DNA of 64,000 nucleotides from Thamnidium elegans (Eukaryota; Mucoromycota; Mucoromycetes; Mucorales; Mucoraceae). The stretch is from positions 62,001 through 126,000 of the forward strand of contig JAIXMG010000036.1 in assembly GCA_025201345.1 (NCBI GenBank). Direction: 5' to 3'. A model generated the notes under the pieces. The model was not told the DNA's origin. It saw only the letters and a list, made by a program, of their open reading frames with translations, and made no database searches. The position numbers and the translations under genes were made by a program. Positions within the stretch are counted from its first letter, which is position 1. The number at the start of each line of letters is the position of its first letter. Shown here one piece after another: positions 48,564 to 59,643 of the stretch.

Positions 48564-49306
48564 GCTCTGCTACTTCGGGAGCGTTCTGACTTTGCAGGAT
48601 GAATGAATATTTTTTCCAATATATCTAACAGTAAATCTAATAAACGAAACAATTTCTTTTTTTTTTTTGACGACGCAGTAGCTAAAATCAATTTCATCAG
48701 GTATTCCCGACCACTTTCTATACTGTTGTCTTTAATGGCCAAGTGTGAAATTATTTTCCAAGTACTCTCCAGGCCTACACTTCGTCTCGCTCTCTCTTTC
48801 TTGGAATTGACATATTTCTAGATTCAGCATTCAGTTTGATTCCGTATTTTCTTGCTCCGGTGATTGTTGCGAGAACATCGTTGTTGTAACCAACTTCAGT
48901 ACGAGTTGCAATGCTGCATTCGATTTTTTGTACTTTGTGCCGTGACAGTCAAGAAACTTGATAATGAGGGAGTCAGTACTTTGCCAGTCCTTAGCAGGCG
49001 TATTTATAAAGCAGGGATCTAGTTTTAAAAGTTTACATTGGGTTTCATTGAAGAGGAAGTTCGTATTAAGACCATCCAGACTCGGTTTTGTAGACGTTTT
49101 AAAACAAATGTAGGGTGGAGATACTACGTATGTAAAGCGCCATCATTTTTATTTTATTTTACTTGTGCTGCCGCGAAGCCTTTTGCTTCATCAACTCATC
49201 AATTGATTTACTGATGATAAAAACAAATACAATATGACATCTACAATGCAATCAGACATGAGGTGAATTTGAGTTTGATTTTGTGAAAGTCTGGTGTAAC
49301 TCCATA
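48113..49306 (-). repeat. Long inverted repeat, right arm
   Basis: Reverse complement of 46413-47596, about 1,194 bases, separated from the left arm by a 516-base loop. Near identity even in non-coding stretches points to a recent event or to gene conversion. Confidence 0.9.
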
Positions 49307-49559
49307 ATCCTCACGAAGTCGTAATCGCGTTTCCGCGTTTAGAAAGAAAGTGCAATGCATTACTTTTTATGTACCTTTATATAAATAAAAAAAAAGGTAT
49401 CTCAATGACCTATACGATATCACAGTCAGACCATATTTGAGTGTTTTTGATAACAAATGTTCTTACGCATAGTGGCCGCTTTAAGGAGAACCGTGTCTGT
49501 TGTACCAACATAAAAGGAAACAAAAACGCTAGAAAAAAGCAGAATAATCAATATAAGAT

Positions 49560-49710
49560 ATAGTTGAGCTCTTTTAAAAGATGCACATATAAAAAAAAAT
49601 ACTTACTAGGATATATAGAAAAAAAAAGGAATAAAGAAAAGTGGTTTAAAAAAATGAAAATGGGGGAGGTCTATTTGCTCATGTGATCTATTTAATCATT
49701 TTGATATACA
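49560..49710 (+). repeat. Dispersed repeat relic, copy 4
   Basis: Weak match to the dispersed repeat: TTTTAAAAGATGCACATATA, AAAATACTTACTAGGATATA, GGAATAAAGAAAAG and CTATTTAATCAT in the same order as in copies 1 and 2. Confidence 0.35.
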
Positions 49711-49799
49711 AGCCAAGATGAAAATAGTGCCACTACTGAAGCTCTGCAGCGTAAGTGTTAAATAATTATTTATTTACGAGCTTATATCTAATATTCCTT

Positions 49800-49886
49800 T
49801 ACAGTGGCGGCTCTATTTAAGCGTGCTCGGTTTAAGGGCAGATTTCTTCCAGATTTCGGCCACCTTTAAATCGAGCCGCTACTGTA
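49800..49886. mobile_element. Compact MITE with 22-bp terminal inverted repeats
   Basis: Left end TACAGTGGCGGCTCTATTTA and the complement of the right end TACAGTAGCGGCTCGATTTA differ at two of twenty bases. The ends include TA, matching a TA target site as in Tc1/mariner elements (CAGT start). Interior is 40-odd bases without coding. A decayed relative is at 7867-7945. Confidence 0.7.
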
Positions 49887-50031
49887 TGTCAAGATCAAAA
49901 GCCTTAAAGCAATTGATCCTTGTAAGTAATTGGCTCCAAGTATTATTGGTGTCCAAAACATATTTATCAAAGTTAAACGTTAAGCTAAAACCGGGGACAA
50001 CAAGTACGCAGCAAACGTATTATAACATTTT

Positions 50032-50331
50032 TTATTCGTATATGTTCGCTACCAAAATTTCATCTCTAAACTTAAACTTGGGAATCGAGCCTTCATCACC
50101 AAACTAACCTACATTTGCTTCAAAGATAACTTCGTTTTATCAAGAAATGATAGTCGAATATCAAAACTTAAACGACATTGAAAATTGGTTTTATTTTTAT
50201 TCCGTTTTAAGTGAATTTCAAATTGATGAAACTTTTTGAAGTCATTATCGTTATATTGATCGATTTCTGCACCTATAGCTGTTATCGTATATATGTTTTT
50301 AATGATAGGCTTATTATTTTTTTAAAAAATA

Positions 50332-50362
<31 letters not shown>

Positions 50363-53300
50363 TTGTTACTTACATCTTTTATCTTCTTCTTCTTTTGCAT
50401 AAATAACTAAAAGAGAGAAAAGAAAGAAGAAAAAAAACATGAGCAAAACTAAACTCGCAAAAGTTAAAAAAATAAAATATATAAGTACTTACTAGCATAG
50501 ACTACACACTCTTGGTCTGCAAAAAAAATCTTTCAAAGGTGCCGACTGATTGTAAACTCATTGTCACAGGATCGTTTTGATTTATCAGTCGAATCTTTGT
50601 TTCAGGTTTTACTTTGATGGTCTCGTGTGACCCCTTTTTTGATTGAAAATGTATATCAACATGCTTTTCTGTATCGGTGAGGATCAAAGGTAGTTGGTCA
50701 GTTCGTACTGGGCGAGCTTGCACACTAACAGCGTATGTCCGTCTTGATACTCTTTCCGTATGTAACTCAGGGTCTAAACCATACATGGCTGCACCAGAAA
50801 TGACTTCATCGCCATTGCAATCAGAAAACTTAATTTTCTTTGTTTTAGCAATGTTTCGTAACAACGAACGATGTAGATACTTGACAAACAGTCTTCTTAC
50901 TTCTATAGATACATCTTTACTTGCTTCCAAAATAATTCCACTCACAAATACATGATCAAATTAATAATTTCGTGTCATGCTTGAATAATAAACATACTCA
51001 TGGTTTCGACAAGTTCCCTTAGGATAGGTTTCAGAAGTTTTTCCAGGAAAGTGTGTGAAGTAATCGCGATAGTACAACAATTACTGATACAAATTGATTG
51101 GGTATGTATATTACTATCAAACCTTAAAATATTCTAAGACAAAAAAAAATGTATATAGATTTTAGCGTGTGATCTGAGTATATATGGGGGGAGGGGTCTC
51201 ACCTTGACATAGTTTTTTAACCCATATCTTAAGTCATTTTCATATATTTTGGTATCTAGTCGGTGTAATTCTGAAGAAATACAATGGTACTTTTGTTGTT
51301 CATCATGGGTATACTGACGTAGTCGTTTCATCATTTTTCCAATCGCATCAAATTCAAACGTAGTGGATTTTAGCTTACGTACATTATGGTATTCAATCTT
51401 ACCTTGATCGTGAAGTTTAGCTGTTTTATACAAATTTAGATGATAACAATCTCGTTGTACATTGATCTGTAAAAAATGGCATATATTATCGTCTTTTGCT
51501 GTATGTTTTGATTCGATAGGAAGCTCTTGATCATACTTGGTATTTCGATCCTCAAAAGATTGTGCTTCCTTATCAACGTGAACAATATTTTCTTCTTCGG
51601 TTACAAACGGTAGTAAATTTTTAATCAGATATGTAAGCATTTTTTCTTCAATCGCATCTCGTGGCAAAACAAATTTTCCAGTAATGAAGATTTTATCAAT
51701 GTGTTGGTTACAAGACGTTGAGTTTAGACGAAAACCATCTTTTGGAATCCTTTCTATAAGGTCATCAATGACAATCTCAAAATGTTTATCATCAAACGAA
51801 CAAGGTACTTGTACTGAATCTTCAATTTGTTGTGCTATATTCAGATTATCTATATCTGCTCGCTTAGATGTAAAACCATCCACATCAGCATGCTTGACCA
51901 TATGTCTTGAAATAAAACACGTATTGCTCGAAAATATCTTGATTCTCCAAAAGTACATGTCTGGCGTATAATGAATATTTTTATAATACATGGCTGAGTC
52001 GTCTTCTCGATTTAACAGTAACAATTGTTTTTTTGTTGTGATACGTGCCTGATCCTGTTTTTCCACCAAACAAATCAGCATCATTCGCAATATTCATCAT
52101 CTCCTTTTTGTTACGGAAGAAATGAAAGATGTTTTCCATCGTGATGCAGTATCGGATTCTGTTTTTACCGGTAGCTTTGCCACGGTCCTGTTTTATACTG
52201 TCAATAGCATACTTGTACAGGTGTTTTAAGTAATCTGTCATGAATGTTCGGGAATCGTCTTTAGATAGAAACATCGTATGGCTGGGCGTTACGCGGCTGC
52301 TGTTGTAAGGGTTTACGTCTACTCCCCGTTTCGAGACTTGATCAGGATATTCCTCTGAGTATTCTAGTAAGGTTGGAATCTTGTAGCCCTTTCCTTTGTG
52401 TATTCCAGTGAGACTGATTAATTTCATTTGCGAGTATATCTGATCCTTTATATCCAGATCGAAATAACCACAGGTTGAGTATTCATACCCAGTATCTATA
52501 CGAAAAAAAAAGAAGATGAATATTCTTGATAATTATATGTACTGGAAACGTACCTATACATATGAGTAATTTAAACCTGCTATGATCGAAATCAGAGCTT
52601 CGAAATTTACTTGGAATAATACTTATTTCCCGTGGTCGTTTCGTTTCTTTTAACCCATAATAGATTGCACCTTGCATTGCGGCTAAATTACCAGACCCAT
52701 CAGTTATCACTTCACCTACAATGTCCTTAAACCTTTTTTTCGTCCGCGCTTGTAAATATTTAGATTCACCAAAGCCGCCGAGAAGAAATAAGGCGTCGAT
52801 CTTGGTAGAGTTGGCTTTTTTAATTTGATTATCAATTAGGTCTAACGTCTTTTTTACTTGGGGATCAAATACACGAGTGCACATTGTTTCTCTGTATACA
52901 TGTAAGAAAGACCCGTATTCGTATCCCTTCTCCTTTATTATAAACTCTGGTTTCTCGTCTTTTCCGTACTTTTTGGTCACGCGCTGGTCTTCACACAAAT
53001 CTAAAAGTTGTAGCTATATATACATTAGGCACGTAAGTCTTTTTTTCGCGCTCTAATTAGCTATAAAATCCATACCATTCTTTATATCTTTGTCATTATC
53101 TGAATATGAATCACGAAATGTTTCAATGTCTTCTATTAAATCGCCATCAAAAGTTATCTAGAAAGTGGGTAAAAACCAGTTACTATAACAATAAAAAAAA
53201 AGAGGAATACGGTATACCTTGAGTTCATTAATAAATTTCTCCATTAACGGAGAGAGAGAGCGTACAACCGGAATAAGTCGTGCCAAAATCTAGTTTTTAT

Positions 53301-53393
53301 TTGGTCAAAAAAGGGTTTTTTTTTTATATAATCAAGCTTTATTTTACCAAAACTAACAATATAATCAAAAGATTTGTAGTCAAACAATTCCAT
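50032..53393 (-). pseudogene. Decayed copy of the double Hsp70 gene
   Basis: Follows the gene at 38385-42789 exon by exon. It starts at 53391-53393 with MELFDYKSFDYIVSF and the phase-1 intron, then DFGTTYSGC runs directly into a segment equal to SPLMEIFIDELK of the parent: about 250 codons of ATPase domain 1, with their introns, are missing and the junction (about 53265) is out of frame. The later part is well kept: IFLLGGFGESKYL-equivalent LFLLGGFGESKYL, the phosphate-1-like DTGYEYSTCGYF after the same intron, RIRYCITMENIFHFFRNKKE, TERVSRRTYAVSV. Further lesions: frameshift near 52040, stops near 50965-50990, an A8 frameshift near 50520, and TAG at 50107 before FRDEILVANIYE. Type: unprocessed duplicate with introns. 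Confidence 0.9.
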
Positions 53394-54124
53394 TCAATAA
53401 GTATTAAAAGGGAAGAAAAAATGAAAGAAAGGTTCAATCTATTCTTTTCTTTTTTGAGAAAATCAACTTGTTACACTTGTAGAACAATCATTATTTTTTT
53501 GTTACTGCTATTAATTCAGTTATTGAAAGAAAATGTCTATTTTTAAAAAAAAGACGTTATCAATGCATCTTTTTTTTTTTTTTTTTATATTTTTGCATGC
53601 ATTTTTAAAATAATGCATAATCAACGTTTTTTTCAGTTTGTGTTTATCCCGAAAAACCCGATATGGGGGGAGCTCCTATCACTTTCAAAGACTTGTTACT
53701 ATTGGTTCATAAATATGATAATATATACACTGACGTAACATTTTCAAGCTGCCTTATATAGGCTTTTTTTCGACTATAATGATCCCAGCTAAAAAAAAAA
53801 AAAAAAAAAAAAAGATCAATGTGTACGGATAATTAACTCAAAATAGTAAATACTTTAAAATGTATAACGCATAAGATAAACATTAAGCTTACATTATCAT
53901 GTCCCTGTATTTATTTTTTTTTAGGTACAACAAAAACGTCATTGCTTCTTTTAGCTCCAAAGGGAAAAGGCGGGGTCATACTCTAATCTCAAATACTTTC
54001 AGTTCCCGCAAAAAAAAGTGCATTTGAAACCAAAAAAAAAAAGTATATATAAACCTGCACTTTTTTGAATAAATAAATAATAAACGTCTTTTTCTTTTTT
54101 CTTTTTTTCATTTTATATGTCATT
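53394..54124. other. Intergenic between divergent units
   Basis: Promoter remnant of the decayed Hsp70 (shared TGTTACACTTGTAGAACAATCA at 53469-53490), T and A runs at 53571-53586 and 53791-53812, and an AT-rich leader with CTTTTTCTTTTTTC before the kinase start. Confidence 0.45.
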
Positions 54125-55699
54125 ATGTCTACAGTAGTAATAAAACCAGCAATGACAAAATCAAATACACTCTCACAAGACCATACCATGGATACACCGG
54201 ATCAATTACCAGACTACAATGCCAATGAAACCAACTCAATTCCTATCAAAAAACCTAGCCGATTTAGTTCCTTATTCTCCAACCACAGCTCACACTCCAA
54301 TTTAAAAATGAACAGCGCGCAAGATACAGAAGCTTCATCATCCGACGTCAGTCTTAAAAGCTCACATAGTTTTGCTAGTCTAGATTCATCAGATCAACAG
54401 CATAATAGTCCACGTCAACACAAGTTTAGTAAATCTATCGGTAACTTGATCGCTAGTCCTGCGTCATGGACTAGAAAACATTTACACGGTCATCATCATC
54501 ATCATCATCATCATCATAATAAATCAGGTCTCTCTTCTCCTTCTTCAAACGTACCAAAGTTAAATGAAAAATATGGAGATTATGTAAAGCCAAGCAAAAA
54601 AGCAAGTACAAAGGCTGCTGGTGCAACCAACAAGAATAATATTGGAAGTGGTGCTACCGCTGTGATACGTTTGGTACAGCCTACCCATAGCGGTCATATT
54701 TTAGCCGTAAAAGAGTTTCGTAAGCGAGACAAGGCCGAGGACGAAAAGGAGTATTTGAAGCGCATGCATAATGAATACTGTATTAGCAAGACCGTAAGTG
54801 GACATCCTAATGTGGTCGAAACCATGGATTTAGTTGTTGATGAACATGATCGTTGGTGTACCGTAATGGAATATGTAAGTTTATATATATATATGTCCTT
54901 TTACATATATAATTAACTCATCATTTTATTTTTTTAAAAAAAAAAATAGTGCGATGGTGGTGATTTGTTCAATTTACTTACAGAAAAGCCATCTATGCCC
55001 ATCATGGAAAGCGCTTGCTTATTTAAACAACTGATGCTGGGCCTCCAACACTTGCATCATCTTGGTATCGCGCACCGAGACATTAAACCGGAAAATCTAA
55101 TTTTAACAAGAGGAGGTACTTTAAAAATCGCTGACTTTGGAGTAGCCGATGTAGTTCAAACTTGTTTTGAAAAGGAAGCTCATGTGTGCCACAAATGGTG
55201 TGGATCAGAGCCATTTTGGTCTCCCGAGCTGTGGTGTTTAAAGAACACGGAGGATGGCTATAACGGTCAAGCACTGGATATCTGGAGTGCAGCAATCACT
55301 TACTTTTGTATTCGATTCCAACAATTGCCCTTTGAAGTTGCATTTTATACTGGAAAACCGGCTTCTAGTCCTCCATCTGGAGCTAAATCGGGTTCACCTG
55401 CTGCTGTGGCGGCGGCTGCGTCTGATGGTGGAGATAAGGATTACGGCTTATACGTAGAGCAGAGAAAACGGTTACAAGAAACTAACGCATGTGACATATG
55501 GGATAGCTTTGGAAAGGAGGCCAAGAGTCTTACGGAAGAAGAAAAGGAGTGTTTGGCTGGTATGTTGGACCCTAACCCAGAGACAAGATGGACTGCAGAC
55601 CAAGTGTTGGAGTGCGAGTGGTTGAAAACAATTGAATTATGTATAGATGGTGAATTATCAAATGGGTGGAGACATTATCATAGTAGTACAACATCATAA
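54125..55699 (+). CDS. HAL4: HAL4/SAT4-type serine/threonine protein kinase
   Basis: Fungal NPR/Hal-family kinase; the yeast members stabilise plasma-membrane transporters including the Trk K+ system. Two exons, 54125-54874 and 54950-55699, join in phase to 499 residues. The N-terminal 170 residues are Ser-rich and disordered with a nine-His run. The kinase domain has the glycine loop [18 protein letters not shown]-like [10 protein letters not shown] (catalytic Lys), catalytic [18 protein letters not shown], and a long family-type activation segment with [12 protein letters not shown]. An Ala/Gly/Ser insert ([20 protein letters not shown]) sits in the C-lobe between LPFEVAF and the final helices. 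Its neighbour on the opposite strand is a K+ channel, only 83 bases from the stop. Confidence 0.9.
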
Positions 55700-55782
55700 G
55701 CAAAGAGTTTTATATCCGTACATATAAAATATTTTAATAAAAGTAAAAAAAAAGTTTTTATTATTGTACAATCTATTATTTA

Positions 55783-57016
55783 TTATTCTTCAAAAGGATC
55801 TTCTCTCGTACTTGACAACATGGGTGCTTTTCCTTTGTGATTTGAACAAGAAGTATTCGTTTCTGGTTCTAATACACTCATGATTCTATTAATCGAAGAT
55901 TGATTTTGTAAAGTAAGAGCTAATAATTGTTGAATTTGGTTTAAAATTTCGTCTTCGTTATTATTGGGTAATATACCAAAATTAGTTTCAGGACCTACAA
56001 TTACATAATTAAAAACCCATGGTTCCGCTTTTTTGTACTTTTTATTACCTGAAGTAGTTACTGGTGTCTCATGTGCAAGTATATCTTCTCCTCCGCCCAT
56101 TGGATTAGTTCCCATTCTATTCGAAAATTGTCGTCTACGCATACTTTCCCAAACAATCGTAAAATTTCTTCCAACAATAATAGATGGTAAAGCAATAAGC
56201 TAAACAATTTAAAGTTTAGTTTATATATTTTAGAGTCCTTTTTAATAAACTTACTAGTACACCAAACATCATGGCAGGGAATGTAATTAATTTACCAATA
56301 AATGTTGTTGGTACCATATCACCTAAATAGATTTTTTTTTTATATTAATCCCTCATCATCATCTTCTCGTTTTATTATGAAACTAACCATATCCAGTTGT
56401 TGTGATGGTAACAAGTACAAACCAAAAAGCAGCGGGAATACTATCAAATGAACTAGGCGACCCGTCCGAAGCAACAAAAGTCTGCAGGGTTTCATCCCAA
56501 ATACCTCGTTCAGCAAAGTACAGCAAGGTAGAAAATAATACAACACAAGTCACAGTGAAAAAAAAGAGAGCGGATAATGCATCACCGGACCTTCGGAAGG
56601 CCATCATCATTACTTCCAATGTCATGACAATAGCATTGGAGTACTTGTAGGATTTAAATAATCGTAATAAACGAAACAGTCTTAAAATCGTAAATCTAAA
56701 TTCATACGTCTACAAAAATGTTAATTTATATATATATATATATTATACAAAAAGTAATAATTACTTACTGTATCGTGTTTGGAAATAACTTCTATATAAA
56801 ATGGAATAATTGATATAAAATCAATAATTGACAGTGGTGCTATTTTTTAAATACGAATTTTCAATTAGATTTTTATATACATTTTTTTTTTTCGAAAATA
56901 CTTGCAAAGGAAAAACTTTCTCAACATGCGAAAAGAATCGGAATGAGCAAACATACGAAGCAAATACTCTAGCGTGAATAAAGCTACCATAGTAGACTCT
57001 AGTTGAAACCTGCTCG

Positions 57017-57073
<57 letters not shown>

Positions 57074-57539
57074 GTTAGTAAAATTACAAGCCTCACCTCC
57101 CCTCTTTTTTTTTTCTTTTTTTTTTTTTTGTCACTCCAAAATTTTACCAAACTCTGTTACTCTTTGCAGATCGAAACGAAGGTATAGTTTCAATTGTAGT
57201 TGTAACAGCACTAAATACAATTAACAGCGAAACAACAACGTTGGTCCAAAATGCAGCACGACTACTAGCAGGTTCTTCTAGCAACAGGTATAACTTTCTC
57301 TTGAGCTGGTTTTTTATGTCGGGAAGCGGGAGAATTGGATCGTCTTCATCAATATGTGTTGAAGAGCGAGGTTGTTGCGGTGGAATGACTAAATTGGTAA
57401 CTGACTGCCAGCCTTCCGCTAATCTATTAAACTTTGTATGCGAAGATGAGGCATCTGACATTTCTATCGTTTCTCCATGATGAAGTGGTTCTGTTTCTTC
57501 TTCATCTAGATTTTGTTTACTTTTTGAAAACAACCCCAT
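55783..57539 (-). CDS. Voltage-gated (Shaker-like) potassium channel
   Basis: Six exons, 57148-57539, 56906-57009, 56769-56839, 56388-56709, 56255-56322 and 55783-56199, join in phase to 457 residues. Cytosolic acidic N-terminus, S1 (AFWTNVVVSLLIVFSAVTTT), S2 (TMVALFTLEYLLRMFA), S3 (PLSIIDFISIIPFYIEVI), S4 with arginines every third or fourth place (RFTILRLFRLLRLFKSYKYS), S5, pore helix and filter VTITTTGYGDMVP, S6 with FGVLLIALPSIIVG including the Ala-Leu-Pro hinge. The C-terminus is short with a coiled-coil-like QIQQLLALTLQNQSSINRIM, perhaps for tetramerisation in place of a T1 domain. Intron 2 uses a GC donor (GCAAGT). Intron 1 contains A55. Most fungi have TOK channels; Shaker-type ones are typical of early-diverging groups. 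Confidence 0.93.
57017..57071 (+). repeat. A55 homopolymer in K+ channel intron 1
   Basis: About 55 uninterrupted A, the longest run in the window. On the gene strand it is a T run immediately before the acceptor CGAGCAG, extending the pyrimidine tract. Confidence 0.95.
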
Positions 57540-57676
57540 TACCAGGTTTCCCTTTTTTTTTTTTTTTCTGCTTTCAAAAAAAAAAAAAAAAAGCAGAACA
57601 AAAAAAGAAGGGATTAAAAAAAAGGGGAAAACTGAAAAATTATAAATAAATAATAGCGGGGTTTTTTATTTTTATT

Positions 57677-59477
57677 TTAAAAGTTAAAGGAGAACTGTCC
57701 TCCTCCACCACCAAAGTGATGAGCAAAAGGATTACCATGGTGATGGGCAAATGGATTATGTTGTTGTTGTTGTTGAGCAGCTTCAGGATCATAAGGATCA
57801 AATCCGTTATCAAATTGTTCCCTCTTTTCTGGGTCACTGAGTACTTCGTATGCTTGATTGATATCAGCCATTTTACTTTCTACTTGTGCTTTATCTAAAT
57901 CACCACTGTACTTGTCAGGATGCCAAGCATGAGCCATTTTACGGTAAGCCTTTTTAATTGTTCTAGGATCGGAGTCTCTAGATACATCTAAATAAAGTAA
58001 AAAATGTTACAAAAAAAAAAGGAAGCATTTTTTTTTAAAAAAATAAAATAAAATGTTACCTAAAATTTTATAATAATCTCTCTTTTTACTTTGTCGTAAC
58101 AACTGTTGTGCGCGCTGCAACATTTGTCGAATACGATTATCTTGTTGTTCACTAGCCTCAAAGGCCTTTTCTAAATCATGTACTGCACCTTCAAAATCGT
58201 TTTGGTTTAGTTTCATTTCACCTCTACTGAACAATGCCTGCTGATGATTAGGATCGATTTCTAACGTAGCAGCACACCATTTCTCGGCTTTATCGGTTTC
58301 CTTTGATTCAGCAGCAATAATACAAGCTAAAGAATATACTTTTAAGGCAAGTCGGTTGGGTAATTTGGCGTTCATTTGAGTTTCTAGTGTCTTTAAGGGC
58401 TCGTCAATTTCGTGAAGAATACCAGTTTTACCCACTAATGCATTTAGTGCGGTTGCATATCTTTGTTGTGCATGCGAATCACTGGCCTTTTTAATCTCTT
58501 TTTCAATACGTTTCATAAATCGGAATAAACCTTTGCATTGTTTGTCATCTGGGTCGTAGTGGACGCAAGATTTTACTTGGGTTAAGGCGCGGTCGGGTTC
58601 GTATAAGGAGAAAAAATTTAAACTGGCTACTTGTAACAAGAGATCCTTATTAGAAGGTGTCAAGACAGCAACACGACTATGAATAATAAAAAAAGGGGGG
58701 TTAATTCTAATTATAATAATGGTATCATTCTCTTTCTTACGTTAAATCGCTGGTGGCTTCTTCAATTTCACCTTTACCAACATGACACTTGGAACGAGTT
58801 AATCTCCACTGAGGCTTTTGAGGTGCAATACGAATGACTTCAGTCATAAGACGAATACAATCATCATAGTTTTTATTTTCATAAGCTTCTAAACCGAGCA
58901 TGCTTGTTTTTTCAGCATATTGTACTGATTCCAACTAATATATGTAAAATATGTGTGTCAATTGTTTGTTTTTCGCAGCTTTTTTTTTATTTTATTTTTT
59001 TACATAGTTACCAAATCCTTCACTTCTTGACTTGTTGCATCTTTATGCTTTAATAGATCATCCTTGGCTAATGAAAAATCACCGTCGTTAGCATACAACT
59101 TTGCACGTTGTAATAATGCTTTATCAAAACCAGGTCTTAAATCAAGAATGGTAGAGAAATCATCAATGGCTGAACTGGTTCTACCAAGTGATAAGTAAGC
59201 AGTAGCTCTCTTATAATAAGATAAGTAGTCTGAAGGGTCTTGTGCTGCTTACAAAAAAAAAAGAGGGGGGGGGTCAAGATGTTGTTCCTTTTTTTTTCTG
59301 GTTGCTTAAAAACTTACCAATGGCAGCATCATAACTGATAATAGCATCGTTGTATTTACCAGTAATCAAGAACTGGTTACCGTCTACCAAATGCTCTTTT
59401 ACGGTCTTTTCAGCATAGCACGTATTAATGAATAAAGGTAATATAAAAGCAAGTAATAAACGACGGTTTGACCTCAT
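57677..59477 (-). CDS. DNAJC3/p58-like ER TPR-DnaJ co-chaperone
   Basis: Hsp40 of the ER lumen that delivers misfolded proteins to BiP. Five exons, 59318-59477, 59012-59247, 58741-58934, 58060-58676 and 57677-57987, join in phase to 505 residues, matching animal DNAJC3 (504). Signal peptide MRSNRRLLLAFILPLFINTC (about 1-22). TPR repeats follow from KEHLVDGNQFLITGKYNDAI to about residue 395. The J domain is DYYKILDVSRDSDPRTIKKA with the HPD motif in AWHPDKYSG. The C-terminus is Gln/His-rich, then GGGGGQFSFNF. No HDEL is present, as in DNAJC3. The exon 2 acceptor is a NAGNAG (AAGCAG), allowing an isoform with one Ala fewer. Broad eukaryotic family, likely induced by ER stress. Confidence 0.93.
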
Positions 59478-59643
59478 TTTATTGTGTTAAGAATAAAAAA
59501 AAAAAAAAAGTAATAAAAAATAAAATAGGTCTTTTGAACCTTTATATAATAAATATCGGCCAATGAAATGATTATTTAATATTGAATTGACACGTAAACA
59601 AATTATCTAAGGGGGGGGCCATCATGTGATTTTTTTTTTTTTT

